A stretch of 63,186 bases of DNA from an uncultured Lactobacillus sp. (GCA_905204935.1 CAJLBJ010000008.1:1-63186), one strand, 5' to 3'; positions 35,832 to 44,905 are shown, counted from the stretch's first letter. Made by a program: numbers and translations. Notes: generated by a model from the letters alone, not told the origin.

Positions 35832-36641
35832 ATGAATTTCAAACGAATCGAATGGATCTTTTTTATTACATTCATCGCTTTAGACATCTTCTTGGTCGTA
35901 TCGTTTTTACGCCAAAACAGTCAGCTTATTTCTGTGACTAATTCAAGAGAAGATGCGACAAACTCTATTATGAAAAGTATTCGAAGCGAACAGATTAGCT
36001 ATGGGAATCTGTCGGATAAAACGTCGACAGGATTTTACTTAGCAAGTACAAACGAAGATTCTTTGCAACGCCAAGCTCAGACTTTAAAAAATGTTAGTTG
36101 GACATATGTTAATAATCGTTTAGAAGTAAATTTTGTTAGTCCAATCAAAATAGATGATAAAAAAGGTTTAAAACAAACGCTAAAAACAATTTTAGATAAT
36201 AAAACACTTATTAGTAATGGGCAAGATTATGTTTACACAGCGGATTTATCAACCGATAAGCGCGCAATTTGTTTTCAAGAAATCTATGGTCTGCCACTTT
36301 ATTCCGAAGACGGTGCAATTAGCTTTAGCATTAAGGATGGCTATGTGACAGGTTATGTTCAAACGTATCTGGATAACCTCCAAATTTTGCGTGAAAAAAA
36401 GAAGACTATCAGTCAAAAAAGGGCGCTAATTTGGTTGTATCAATACAACAAATTGCCCTATAATAGTAGCGTTGAATGGTGTCATTTGGGTTATTCTAAA
36501 TTACTAGCAGTCAATGGCAGCACGATTTATATTCCAACTTGGAATTTTTCGATTAAAAATAAATCTTCTGAAAGCGTGGTTTATCGCCGCATCAACGCCT
36601 TTACGGGGGCTGTGATCGATGGCACGATGAACATTAACTAG
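35832..36641 (+). CDS. walI: WalK regulator WalI (YycI)
   Basis: 269 residues with a single N-terminal membrane segment (IEWIFFITFIALDIFLVVSFL) and a YycI-like extracytoplasmic domain, ending in the motif RRINAFTGAVIDG. It works with WalH on WalK. GGGGAGGAG precedes ATG 35832 and only 14 nt separates it from walH. Confidence 0.94.
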   Translation: MNFKRIEWIFFITFIALDIFLVVSFLRQNSQLISVTNSREDATNSIMKSIRSEQISYGNLSDKTSTGFYLASTNEDSLQRQAQTLKNVSWTYVNNRLEVNFVSPIKIDDKKGLKQTLKTILDNKTLISNGQDYVYTADLSTDKRAICFQEIYGLPLYSEDGAISFSIKDGYVTGYVQTYLDNLQILREKKKTISQKRALIWLYQYNKLPYNSSVEWCHLGYSKLLAVNGSTIYIPTWNFSIKNKSSESVVYRRINAFTGAVIDGTMNIN

Positions 36642-36659
36642 TTAGAAAGGGTCAAAAAC

Positions 36660-37472
36660 ATGGTAGACGATAATAGCGATGCTTTGAAAGTCAGCATTTT
36701 AGCGAGTGGTAGCGGTGGGAATGCGACTTATTTCGAGACGCCTAAACAAAAAATTCTCGTTGATGCCGGCTTGTCTGGTAAAAAACTCGAAGAATTGATG
36801 AACTCGATTGGCCGGTCATTAGCGCAAGTCGATAGTTTGTTGCTAAGTCATGAGCACAGCGACCATTGCAAGGGAGTCGGGGTCTTGGCTAGACGGTATG
36901 GTTTAGACATTTATGCTAACGAAAAGACTTGGCAGGCTTTAGGCGATAAAATAGGTCAGATACCGAGTGCACAAAAGCATCTTTTCGAGCCTGAACAAAT
37001 CAAAACCTTAGGCGACATCGATGTCCAAAGCTTTGCGGTGTCACACGATGCAGCTAATCCACAGTTTTATGCGTTGCATCACAACAACAAAACCTTTGCC
37101 ATCGTAACTGATACCGGTTATGTGTCGAGTCGTGTTGCGGGGCTAGTCGCAAATGCAGATGGTTATTTGTTTGAATGTAATCACGACTTAGAGATGTTAA
37201 GGATGGGAGCTTATCCGTGGTCTTTAAAACAACGCATCTTAGGCGATCAAGGACATTTGTCAAATGAAGATGGGGCGCAAGCTTTGATTGATGTCATGGG
37301 AAATCGGACTAAAAAGATTTATCTAGGGCATTTAAGCAGGGAAAATAACATGAAAGAATTAGCGCATCTGACGGTCGAAATGATCATGAAAGGCCAAGAT
37401 GTGGCGGTCGGACAAGATTTTGCGTTGCTAGATACCGATCCGGAGTGTGCCACACCGTTAACGGAAATTTAA
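36660..37472 (+). CDS. walJ: Metallo-beta-lactamase-fold protein WalJ (YycJ/VicX)
   Basis: 270 residues. Zinc-binding motif LLSHEHSDHCKGV (HxHxDH) lies at about residues 62-74; SILASGSGGNATYFETP is the typical start and VTDTGYVSSRV the later Asp motif. It is a 5' exonuclease-like protein conserved at the end of the wal operon and linked to DNA repair and replication timing with the wall cycle. In related species htrA follows directly; here a terminator and 15 kb of other genes intervene. Confidence 0.96.
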   Translation: MVDDNSDALKVSILASGSGGNATYFETPKQKILVDAGLSGKKLEELMNSIGRSLAQVDSLLLSHEHSDHCKGVGVLARRYGLDIYANEKTWQALGDKIGQIPSAQKHLFEPEQIKTLGDIDVQSFAVSHDAANPQFYALHHNNKTFAIVTDTGYVSSRVAGLVANADGYLFECNHDLEMLRMGAYPWSLKQRILGDQGHLSNEDGAQALIDVMGNRTKKIYLGHLSRENNMKELAHLTVEMIMKGQDVAVGQDFALLDTDPECATPLTEI

Positions 37473-37517
37473 AAAAGGTATGAAATAACAGTTATTTTGT
37501 TATTTCGTGCCTTTTTT
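37471..37517 (+). terminator. Terminator of the wal operon
   Basis: AAAAAAGG / CCTTTTTTT outer and GAAATAACA / TGTTATTTC inner stems. The inner word resembles the one in the dnaB terminator (ATAACAAA / TTTGTTAT). Confidence 0.88.
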
Positions 37518-37682
37518 TAGTTGAAGAATTTTTTATTCAACTATATTTTGAGATAGATAGTAATTGTTTCTTGAAATTAATGTTTGCATTACGTAGTTTT
37601 GAATACAAAAAATGGGATATAATGAGATTTATTTTGATAAGGATATGGGAATATAATTAATTGTGTAAGGAGGGAAAAGATT

Positions 37683-39722
37683 ATGCTGAATGAGAGAATA
37701 TTGACTATATTGAATTTTTTATTGAAACAACCAGATACAAATGTTACTGAATTATCTCAACAGTTAGGGTTGAGCAAGAGACAAATAAATTATTCCATAC
37801 AAATATTTAATCAACAAGCTAAAGATTTAGGATTACCTCCTGTAAAGAAAGAAAAAAATGGAAATTTTGTTGTATCTAAGAAACTTCTTTCCATAATGGG
37901 AGATGATAAATTACATAATATAGTAGGACAGTATTCAAAGAGAGAAAGACAAGTCATTATATTGATATATCTTAGTTTAGCTATCGATTATACGTCTTTA
38001 TATCATTTGGTAAGCATTATGCAAGTTAGTGAAAATACTATCTTACAAGATTTGAAAGATACATCAATATTAACCAATAGATATAGGATTTATATAGATT
38101 ATGATCGTTCAAAGGGATATAAATTTGTAGGCAAAGAATATGATATTTTACGAATGATCTCTGATTTGTGTAGGGAATATAAGTTTTTATTTAAACTTGA
38201 TTCGTTGAATTATACTATGGATGAAAATAATATCTCGGAACAAGATATAGTTCATTTTATAAGACATGTAGAAAAAATCTATAACATGAGTTATACAGAT
38301 GAATCTATAAAGGCATTAACATTTATAATTAGAATAACTGTCATCAGGGCCAGAAATACAGGATTAGAAAATTTTATATTTGATAATGTTTATAATACTA
38401 AGGTATATGAGACTTTAAGCGAGTATCTTTTTGATAATTTTAAAATATCTAGAGACTACGTAGCGTGGATAATAATTTTAATTCAATCTGCTAATACAGT
38501 TACACAAATAAAGATAGTAGATGATAAAGATGAAAATATTTTAAAATCAATGATCCACGATTTGGTTGAGAGATTTAAAGACCGTACATTGGTTCAAATT
38601 AAACAGCAGGATTTATATGAAGAACGATTATTTAGTCATTTGAAACCGGCATGTTTTCGAGTTAGATATGGTTTTGCTTTAGGCATTGATGAAATTAATG
38701 TCACGCAGTCAAATACCAATCATCTAATTTTGCTTAAATTGATAAAAGAATTGGTTCATCCTATTGAGGTATGGATAGGGAAAAATTTTCCGGAAGATGA
38801 GTTAGTATTACTATCATATTATTTTGGATATCAACTAACTGATGGCGTCCAAGAAAAAGGAAAATATAGAGCAGTTGTTGTTTGTACAAATGGGATGGTA
38901 ATGTCAAAAGTAATGTTAGATTTATTAGATAATTTATTCCCTGAAATATTGTTTATCTCTGCAATATCTGAAAGGGAGTTTTATCAATGGCAATCTGATT
39001 ATGATTTAGTTTTTACAATGATTCCATTAAAAACAAAACTACCTCAGTATTTGATTGATCCTATTATGGATTATGATAAGAAAATTGGATTGAGATATAG
39101 AGTTTTAAAAGATATAGATGAATTCAAAATAGGAAACAAAATTTCTAATTTTATGAGTTTAATAAGAAAATATGCGGATATAAAAAATGAGGATAGTCTA
39201 GAGTATGAATTAAAGAAAATATTAGTTGAAAATGATATTCCGAATGTTTTAGATAGATCTTTCGATAAATTCCCGCATATTAGTGATTATATTAAGGAAG
39301 AGTATATTCAGATTTTTGATGAACCCATGGATGTGCATGAAGCTTTGAAAAAAACAGTAGGTCCATTAGAAATAGAGGGAGTTATATCGAAAGAATATAC
39401 TGACTCGTTATATGAACAAATTATTTCGCCAAATAATTATAGTTTTTTAGGTGAAAAGATGGCAATTCCTCATGCTGAAGCATCTAAAGGAATTTATAAA
39501 GATGGAGTAGCCATGGGGATATTTAAGAAACCACTAATTTTTCCGAATGGAGAATGTATTAGTTTTTTGGTGCCATTAGCATTTTATAAAACCAACAGAC
39601 ATTTGAAAGCGATTAACGAATTGTCTGATATAGCTACTGATAGTCAACTTATAGATAATTTATTAAAATGCACTACTACAACAGAAGTTTTAGACATCAT
39701 TAAAGAAAGTTGGGAGTCCTAG
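37683..39722 (+). CDS. PRD-type transcriptional activator (MtlR/BglG-like)
   Basis: 679 residues. An N-terminal HTH (NVTELSQQLGLSKRQINYSI) is followed by a second HTH-like region, two PRDs (second with SHLKPACFRVRYGF, His about 322), an EIIB-like domain (AVVVCTNGMVMSKVML, Cys about 402) and a C-terminal EIIA-like domain with IPHAEAS (His about 597). Such proteins activate PTS operons and are tuned by phosphorylation from HPr and the cognate EIIB. It heads an operon with an aldolase, EIIA/B/C and a sugar-acid dehydratase. Codon use is rich in ATA and AGA, unlike the wal genes. Confidence 0.88.
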   Translation: MLNERILTILNFLLKQPDTNVTELSQQLGLSKRQINYSIQIFNQQAKDLGLPPVKKEKNGNFVVSKKLLSIMGDDKLHNIVGQYSKRERQVIILIYLSLAIDYTSLYHLVSIMQVSENTILQDLKDTSILTNRYRIYIDYDRSKGYKFVGKEYDILRMISDLCREYKFLFKLDSLNYTMDENNISEQDIVHFIRHVEKIYNMSYTDESIKALTFIIRITVIRARNTGLENFIFDNVYNTKVYETLSEYLFDNFKISRDYVAWIIILIQSANTVTQIKIVDDKDENILKSMIHDLVERFKDRTLVQIKQQDLYEERLFSHLKPACFRVRYGFALGIDEINVTQSNTNHLILLKLIKELVHPIEVWIGKNFPEDELVLLSYYFGYQLTDGVQEKGKYRAVVVCTNGMVMSKVMLDLLDNLFPEILFISAISEREFYQWQSDYDLVFTMIPLKTKLPQYLIDPIMDYDKKIGLRYRVLKDIDEFKIGNKISNFMSLIRKYADIKNEDSLEYELKKILVENDIPNVLDRSFDKFPHISDYIKEEYIQIFDEPMDVHEALKKTVGPLEIEGVISKEYTDSLYEQIISPNNYSFLGEKMAIPHAEASKGIYKDGVAMGIFKKPLIFPNGECISFLVPLAFYKTNRHLKAINELSDIATDSQLIDNLLKCTTTTEVLDIIKESWES

Positions 39723-39724
39723 TG

Positions 39725-40336
39725 ATGAATGTAAATGATTATCCAAAAATAACGATTATAATGAGAGGTTACACGTTTGAACAGGAAATAGCAATATTGG
39801 AAGCTATTAAATTAACGGGTAAAAATATAGCTGTTGAAGTTACGATGAATAGTGAGAATGCCGTAGATAATATCCGAAAATTAAATGAAATGTATGGTGA
39901 CAAGGTATTAATCGGTGCAGGCACTGTACGTAGTGTTGATGATATTAAGAAGGTAGTCAAAGCAGGAGCGAAATTTGCCTTGGGACCTCATTTCTTTACA
40001 AAAGAAATGTTTGAAGAATGTAGGAAAAGTGGGATACTTTCTGTTCCAGCTGCAATGACACCATCAGAGATTAACAAGATGTTTGCTTTAGGCGCTGATA
40101 TAGTAAAAATCTTTCCGGCTGGGACAGTAGGAGCAAAATTCTTTAAAGATGTTCAAGCTCCAATGGGGAAAATGAGATTAATGGCAGTTGGTGGAGTATC
40201 AGCAAATAATATCAAGGAGTATTTTACCCAGGAAGCTGAATATGTAGGGATTGGGTCTAATCTTTTTTCGAAAGAAGATCTCATAGATAAAAATATAGAT
40301 AATTTAAAAGAAAGTATATTAAAACTTTTTGCATAG
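39725..40336 (+). CDS. KDPG/KDPGal-type aldolase
   Basis: 203 residues of the class I KDPG/KHG aldolase family. Schiff-base Lys about 128 in VKIFPAG, general acid/base Glu about 38 in VEVTMN, plus LIGAGTV and GGVSANN. It splits 2-keto-3-deoxy-6-phospho-sugar acids into pyruvate and glyceraldehyde-3-P. ATG 39725 is two bases after the previous stop (GGGAG 8 nt upstream), so translation is coupled. In this operon it probably takes the product of the DgoD-like enzyme. Confidence 0.9.
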   Translation: MNVNDYPKITIIMRGYTFEQEIAILEAIKLTGKNIAVEVTMNSENAVDNIRKLNEMYGDKVLIGAGTVRSVDDIKKVVKAGAKFALGPHFFTKEMFEECRKSGILSVPAAMTPSEINKMFALGADIVKIFPAGTVGAKFFKDVQAPMGKMRLMAVGGVSANNIKEYFTQEAEYVGIGSNLFSKEDLIDKNIDNLKESILKLFA

Positions 40337-40351
40337 AGAAGAGGATGTATT

Positions 40352-40813
40352 TTGGAGAACATTAAATTTGATGAAGATTTATTCTTTATTAATTTAGAGG
40401 CACAAACAAAAGAAGATGTTTTAAAAAAGATGGCTGAAAAGTTGTTGGAAAAAGGCTATGTAAAAGTTGGTTATTTAGAGGCTTTGCTTAATAGAGAAAA
40501 ACGATACCCAACAGGTCTTCCATCAGGAAGTCCAGCCATAGCAATTCCGCACGCAAATGCAGATTTGGTTAATAAAACAACAATTGCTGTAGCAACTCTG
40601 AATAAACCTGTGACTTTTTATAATATGGGCGATGTATTAGATCCTATTTCCGTAGAAATAGTTATAATGCTGGTTATTTCCGAGCCACATAGTCAATTAG
40701 AAATGTTGCAAAAAGTGGTAGGGATTGTACAAGATGATGAGAGTAGGAAGCAATTAATGTTAGCTTCTGACAAAGAACATTTAGTGAAGTTAATTACAAA
40801 TATTATTAAATAA
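40352..40813 (+). CDS. PTS EIIA, galactitol/fructose type
   Basis: 153 residues. The phospho-accepting His is in AIPHANAD (about His67), after the typical REKRYPTGLPSG segment. It takes phosphate from HPr and passes it to the EIIB at 40.8 kb. The start is TTG 40352 with GAGGATG upstream; no ATG in frame fits. It is third in the sugar-acid operon. Confidence 0.9.
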   Translation: MENIKFDEDLFFINLEAQTKEDVLKKMAEKLLEKGYVKVGYLEALLNREKRYPTGLPSGSPAIAIPHANADLVNKTTIAVATLNKPVTFYNMGDVLDPISVEIVIMLVISEPHSQLEMLQKVVGIVQDDESRKQLMLASDKEHLVKLITNIIK

Positions 40814-40833
40814 TCTTTAAGGAGAGATGAATT

Positions 40834-41115
40834 ATGAAAAGAATTTTAGTCGCATGTGGAAATGGTATTGCAACATCAACGGTAGTAGCTACTAAAGTAA
40901 GAAATTATCTAGCTGATAAAGGAATTCAAGTAGAAACTTCTCAAACTAAATTAATGGAAGTTCCAGGAAAAGTTGAAGGTTATGATTTGTTAGTTACTAC
41001 TGGTCAGTTTGAGGGTCAAACGCATGGAGTACCTTATGTAAAGGGGATGCCTTTATTAACAGGAATTGGCGCGGATCAAGCATTGGAAGAAATTTTTGAT
41101 ATTTTAAGTAAATAA
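40834..41115 (+). CDS. PTS EIIB, galactitol type
   Basis: 93 residues, GatB-like. The phospho-accepting Cys8 is in RILVACGNGIATSTVV. It donates phosphate to the substrate during transport by the EIIC at 41.1 kb. AAGGAGAG precedes the ATG. Confidence 0.92.
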   Translation: MKRILVACGNGIATSTVVATKVRNYLADKGIQVETSQTKLMEVPGKVEGYDLLVTTGQFEGQTHGVPYVKGMPLLTGIGADQALEEIFDILSK

Positions 41116-41135
41116 ATTTGTTGGGAGGTTAAATA

Positions 41136-42491
41136 ATGGGCATAATAATGAATGTATTTAATTTCTTATTAGATGCAGGTGCAACAGTTATGTTGCCGGT
41201 TATCATTACTATAATAGGTCTTATTTTTGGACTCAATATAGGTAAATCATTTAAATCAGGTTTAACCTTGGCTATTGGCTTTGCCGGTATCAATCTTATT
41301 TTAAATTTCATGACAACTAACGTTGGACCAGCAGCGAAAGCTATGGTTGAAAGGACTGGTGTTCATTTAGATGCATTAGATGTTGGTTGGGGGTCAATTG
41401 CCGCTGTTACTTGGGCTTCGCCAATTATTGCTATTTTAATATTTGCAATTTTATTAGTAAATATTGTGTTACTTATTTTAAAAGCTACACATACATTAGA
41501 TGTTGATATTTGGAATTATCATCATATGGCTATAGTGGGAGTAATGGTTTACTTTGTAACAAAGAATGTTTTTTTAGGCGTTGGGGCATCTATTGTAATG
41601 GCTATTATTACATTCAAAATGTCAGACTGGTCTCAGCCTATGGTGGAGAAATTCTTTGGAATTCCTGGTGTATCATTACCTACTGTTTCAGCTTTGTCAT
41701 CTTTAGTTATTGCTTGGCCGTTGAACTGGCTGTTAGATAAAATTCCATTTTTTAGAAAATCCAAATTTTCAATTAGAGATGCACAAAAGTATTTGGGATT
41801 TTTTGGCGATTCAATGATTATGGGATTAATAATAGGATTGGCTATAGGATTACTTGCTGGTTATAACATTAAAGAAGTTCTTCAGTTAGGTGTAAGTATG
41901 TCAGCTGTTTTAGTATTAATTCCTAAGATGACAGCATTATTTATGGAAGGATTAATGCCTATTTCAGATGCTGCTCAAAAGTGGTCTGAAAAGAAATTTA
42001 AGGGTAGAAAATTGTTTATCGGTCTAGATGCAGCAGTTGTTGTTGGGAATCCAGATGTTATTACCACAGCTTTGCTTATTATTCCTATGACAATTGCTAT
42101 AGCTTTAGTTTTACCAGGGAATAGAGTTTTACCATTTGCGGATTTAGCAGTAGTTCCTTTTAGAGTTGCTATGGTTGTTGCTTTGACAAATGGCAATTTA
42201 TTGAAAAATATAATTATTGGTTTAGTTGTCACTGCCTCGTTACTATGGTGTGGTTCTGTAACATCACCAGTTTTGACAGCAATTGCTAAGAGCGTAGGGA
42301 TTAAGTTAGGCGCAAGTAGTTTATTAATTTCTTCGTTCGCAGCTACATCGATGATCCAAAGCTTTATTGTTTATATTGCATTTACATGGAAACCACTAAT
42401 CGGAATCCCATTATTATTAATTGCATTAGCTATTTGTTGGTGGTTCTTTGATCGTGTGAAAAAAGTTAATGGATCGATGACGGAAGAATAA
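41136..42491 (+). CDS. PTS EIIC, galactitol family
   Basis: 451 residues, about 10-12 membrane segments. NVFNFLLDAGATVMLPVIITIIG at the start and the later HTLDVDIWNYHH match GatC-type EIIC proteins. Members of this family carry galactitol, arabitol and, in some operons, sugar acids. GGGAGG precedes ATG 41136. The gene pairing with a dehydratase suggests an aldonic acid as substrate, released inside as the 6-phosphate. Confidence 0.92.
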   Translation: MGIIMNVFNFLLDAGATVMLPVIITIIGLIFGLNIGKSFKSGLTLAIGFAGINLILNFMTTNVGPAAKAMVERTGVHLDALDVGWGSIAAVTWASPIIAILIFAILLVNIVLLILKATHTLDVDIWNYHHMAIVGVMVYFVTKNVFLGVGASIVMAIITFKMSDWSQPMVEKFFGIPGVSLPTVSALSSLVIAWPLNWLLDKIPFFRKSKFSIRDAQKYLGFFGDSMIMGLIIGLAIGLLAGYNIKEVLQLGVSMSAVLVLIPKMTALFMEGLMPISDAAQKWSEKKFKGRKLFIGLDAAVVVGNPDVITTALLIIPMTIAIALVLPGNRVLPFADLAVVPFRVAMVVALTNGNLLKNIIIGLVVTASLLWCGSVTSPVLTAIAKSVGIKLGASSLLISSFAATSMIQSFIVYIAFTWKPLIGIPLLLIALAICWWFFDRVKKVNGSMTEE

Positions 42492-42508
42492 ATTAGGAGA
42501 TATAAATA

Positions 42509-43654
42509 ATGAAGATTTCAGATATTGTAGTATATAAAGTAAAACCTAGATGGATATTTGTTAAAATTTCAACCGATGAAGGTATTGACGGTTGGGGTGA
42601 AATGATTTCTGGAACTAAAACAGAGACAGTTGTAGCCGGAGCTTATGAGATGGGAAAGCGTATTTTAGGTAGAAATCCTTTCGAAATTGAAAGAATTTTC
42701 CAAGAATTGCATAGATCATTTTTTAGAGGTGGTCCAATCAATGGAACCATAGTATCTGGTATTGAAATGGCATTATGGGATATTAAAGGTAAAGCATTAA
42801 ATGTTCCGGTTTATGAATTGTTAGGTGGAGCTGCTAGAGATAAAATTAAAGTATATTCATGGATTGGTGGTGATAGACCTAATGATGTTGTTGAACAAGC
42901 TACCGATCGATGGAATAGAGGTTTTAGAGCTGTTAAAATGAATGCAACAGAAGAATTGCACTATATAGATTCTTTTTCTAAAATCGATGCGGTTGTTGAA
43001 AGAGTTGCAGCTATTAGAGAAAAATTTGGTAATGAAATGGCTATAGGTGTTGATTTCCATGGCCGAGTTCACAAACCAATGGCTAAAGTTTTAGCTAAGG
43101 AACTTGAAAAATATCATCCAATGTTTATTGAAGAACCTGTTTTACCAGAAAATGAAGAGTATTTCGATGAGGTTGGTAACTTAGTTTCTACTCCAATTGC
43201 AACTGGTGAAAGATTATATACAAGATGGCAGTTCAAAAATATATTTAAGCAAGGAGCAGTGGATATCATTCAGCCAGATTTAGCACTTTGTGGCGGAATT
43301 TTAGAAGCTAAGAAGATTGCTGCGATGGCAGAGTCTTTTGATATGGCAGTTGCTCCACATGCACCTTATGGACCGATTGCATTGGCAGCAACATTTCAAT
43401 TAGATGCATGTACTCCTAATGTATTTATTCAAGAGCAAAGCTTAGGTATTCATTACAATAAAGGCTTTGATTTATTAGACTTTGTTAATAATAAAGATAT
43501 GTTTGAATATAAAGATAGTTTTGTAGATATTCCTAATAAACCTGGTTTGGGAATTGATATGGATGAAAATAAAATTAAAGAAGTTTCACAACAAGGGTTA
43601 GTATGGTCTAATCCACAGTGGAAAAATTATGATGGAACTATAGCTGAATGGTAA
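42509..43654 (+). CDS. dgoD: D-galactonate dehydratase-like enzyme (enolase superfamily)
   Basis: 381 residues, close in length and motifs to E. coli DgoD. Metal and catalytic residues are in place: VDFHGR (Asp about 182, His 184), FIEEPV (Glu about 208), ATGERL (Glu about 234), APHAPYGPI (His) and QEQSLGIHYN; it ends IAEW as DgoD does. DgoD removes water from D-galactonate to give 2-keto-3-deoxygalactonate. Here no 2-keto-3-deoxygalactonate kinase is present, so either the enzyme acts on a phosphorylated aldonate made by the PTS or a kinase lies elsewhere. Last gene of the operon. Confidence 0.9.
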   Translation: MKISDIVVYKVKPRWIFVKISTDEGIDGWGEMISGTKTETVVAGAYEMGKRILGRNPFEIERIFQELHRSFFRGGPINGTIVSGIEMALWDIKGKALNVPVYELLGGAARDKIKVYSWIGGDRPNDVVEQATDRWNRGFRAVKMNATEELHYIDSFSKIDAVVERVAAIREKFGNEMAIGVDFHGRVHKPMAKVLAKELEKYHPMFIEEPVLPENEEYFDEVGNLVSTPIATGERLYTRWQFKNIFKQGAVDIIQPDLALCGGILEAKKIAAMAESFDMAVAPHAPYGPIALAATFQLDACTPNVFIQEQSLGIHYNKGFDLLDFVNNKDMFEYKDSFVDIPNKPGLGIDMDENKIKEVSQQGLVWSNPQWKNYDGTIAEW

Positions 43655-43698
43655 TATATAGAATTTTATTGCATTAAAAAAGAAGATAATGTTTTGTA

Positions 43699-43789
43699 TC
43701 TTGGTCAAACTTGATTGCTAGTGTAGTCGTCAAAGATTAAAGTTAGCTTGTCCTCTTTGTTGGAATTATCCAGCGAAGAGGACTTTTTT
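43699..43789 (+). ncRNA. Non-coding element, copy C (core plus terminator)
   Basis: A 47-nt core (43699-43745) aligns without gaps to copy B (33 of 47 identical by my count), with shared words TCTTGGTC and ATTAAAGTTA. It is followed by a 14-bp hairpin, GTCCTCTTTGTTGG (43750-43763) / CCAGCGAAGAGGAC (43770-43783), and a T run. It lies downstream of dgoD on the same strand and probably also terminates that operon. Confidence 0.6.
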
Positions 43790-43935
43790 AACTATTTTAG
43801 TAAGAAAAACAGCGAAATAAGGCGACACTATTAATTAATTTGTACAAAATATATCTCGATATTTTTTTGTTATATATTATAATAACGATAATAAATAGCT
43901 TAAAAACATTTATCATACTACAGGGGGATGTAGAA

Positions 43936-44072
43936 ATGAAAAAATGTTATTAGGTATCTCATTGTTAACGCTAGGTGTGTCTGTTATTCCGGGGATAACA
44001 AAACCTATTTTTCATGCGCACGAAAGCGCTTTGGTTAATAAAAGGGTGGCTTTGGCGGAGGAAGGCAATTAA
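43936..44072 (+). pseudogene. Small secreted peptide gene with A-tract frameshift
   Basis: GGGGGATG precedes ATG 43936, but that frame stops after five codons. A frame starting at ATG 43944 gives 42 residues: MLLGISLLTLGVSVIPGITK followed by PIFHAHESALVNKRVALAEEG. With one more A in the A6 run (43939-43944) both join as MKKMLLGIS..., a good signal peptide. So either an A was lost, the run slips during expression, or the read is wrong. A TATAAT at 43878-43883 may be the -10. Function unknown. Confidence 0.5.
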
Positions 44073-44139
44073 TCATATTGGACATGTATCTAACATGAAT
44101 TTATCAGATTTATACAGTATAAACGGGGGAAAGTAAGCT

Positions 44140-44364
44140 ATGAATTATATTATTTTAGCATTAATCGCATTACTAAGTATTATAATTTCTAGGATGTTTA
44201 GAAATCATCCTTTTGCGGTGAAACTAAGAAGGAATCGGGGAACTTTTATATTGTTTTTAGCTCTTACTACATTGTGTGTGTTACAAGGATTTCAAACGCT
44301 GTATCTTCCTTTTTATGCATTTATTGCACTTGGATTCTTCTATTTTATAAAGGATGCAAAATGA
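44140..44364 (+). CDS. Small membrane protein, unknown
   Basis: 74 residues with GGGGGAAAG upstream. Three hydrophobic stretches (about 2-17, 35-50, 53-70) and a basic loop (RMFRNHPFAVKLRRNRG). It ends YFIKDAK. I do not recognise the family. A degenerate copy of its 3' end lies at 44421-44498. The size and pairing with a small secreted peptide recall peptide/immunity loci, but nothing else supports that. Confidence 0.6.
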   Translation: MNYIILALIALLSIIISRMFRNHPFAVKLRRNRGTFILFLALTTLCVLQGFQTLYLPFYAFIALGFFYFIKDAK

Positions 44365-44420
44365 GGTTTTGATCAAGCGAATTGCGATATAAAAAACAAA
44401 GAATATATTAACATTTTGAC

Positions 44421-44498
44421 ATGTATCTAACAGGTTATTTGCCAATGTATTTGTTTTTGATCGTGTCGTTTGGTTACTTCATAAAAGAGGTTGAGTAA
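44421..44498 (+). pseudogene. Degenerate copy of the 74-residue gene's 3' end
   Basis: This frame reads YLPMYLFLIVSFGYFIKEVE, aligned to YLPFYAFIALGFFYFIKDAK at the end of the 44140-44364 protein. A 15-bp word GACATGTATCTAACA is shared between 44419 and the region just before the 44140 gene. It looks like what is left of a tandem duplication. Confidence 0.55.
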
Positions 44499-44577
44499 GG
44501 TTTGCTGTTTTTAAAGCATGTCTACGTCAATCTGCGCAAATGGTAAAAAACTTATGTAAGGATGCTTTAAATATATC

Positions 44578-44619
44578 CGACCTAATTGTGGTATTTGACT
44601 ACGGTTAGGTCGTTTTTTT
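44578..44619 (+). terminator. Intrinsic terminator
   Basis: CGACCTAA (44578-44585) pairs with TTAGGTCG (44605-44612), T run to 44619. It ends the small membrane protein region. The stretch 44499-44577 shows nothing else that I can name. Confidence 0.85.
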
Positions 44620-44677
44620 GATGGTAGCATTGAAAGATTTGCGCCTTACTTTCGGTGCTACTTCTTTTAAAATAGCT

Positions 44678-44709
44678 AAAAAATACCCTCCAAGTATAGA
44701 AGGTATTTT
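44678..44709 (-). terminator. Terminator of the tiny minus-strand gene
   Basis: On the minus strand AAAATACC pairs with GGTATTTT, followed by T residues. Confidence 0.75.
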
Positions 44710-44725
44710 GGTTAATTAAGACGTT

Positions 44726-44832
44726 TTAGTAGTGCTCAAACAACATTTTGAAAAACATATAAATCACTGGCGTGTATGCCCCTAAAATAAACCATTTTTT
44801 CTATTCCATTTTTGTTTGAATGGTTCTTTCAT
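44726..44832 (-). pseudogene. Tiny membrane peptide gene with A-tract frameshift
   Basis: ATG 44832 has AAGAGG upstream and reads MKEPFKQKWNRKNGLF, then stops. In a second frame the same DNA reads KKWFILGAYTPVIYMFFKMLFEHY and stops at 44726. One extra A in the A6 run would fuse both into a 35-residue basic, hydrophobic peptide. Ribosome site and own terminator suggest a real gene. This is the same A7-to-A6 type of break as at 43939-43944. Confidence 0.5.
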
Positions 44833-44905
44833 AATAGATTCCTCTTAAATGTTTGTAAGCATTATAGCAAAAACAAGCAACGCATAAAACTGTTTGATAA
44901 AAAAT

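Noticed and set aside
44620..44676. Possible fourth copy of the 47-nt element, after the terminator at 44578-44619
   Set aside because: Ungapped alignment with copy C gives only about 13 of 47 matches, close to chance; only the position after a terminator is similar.
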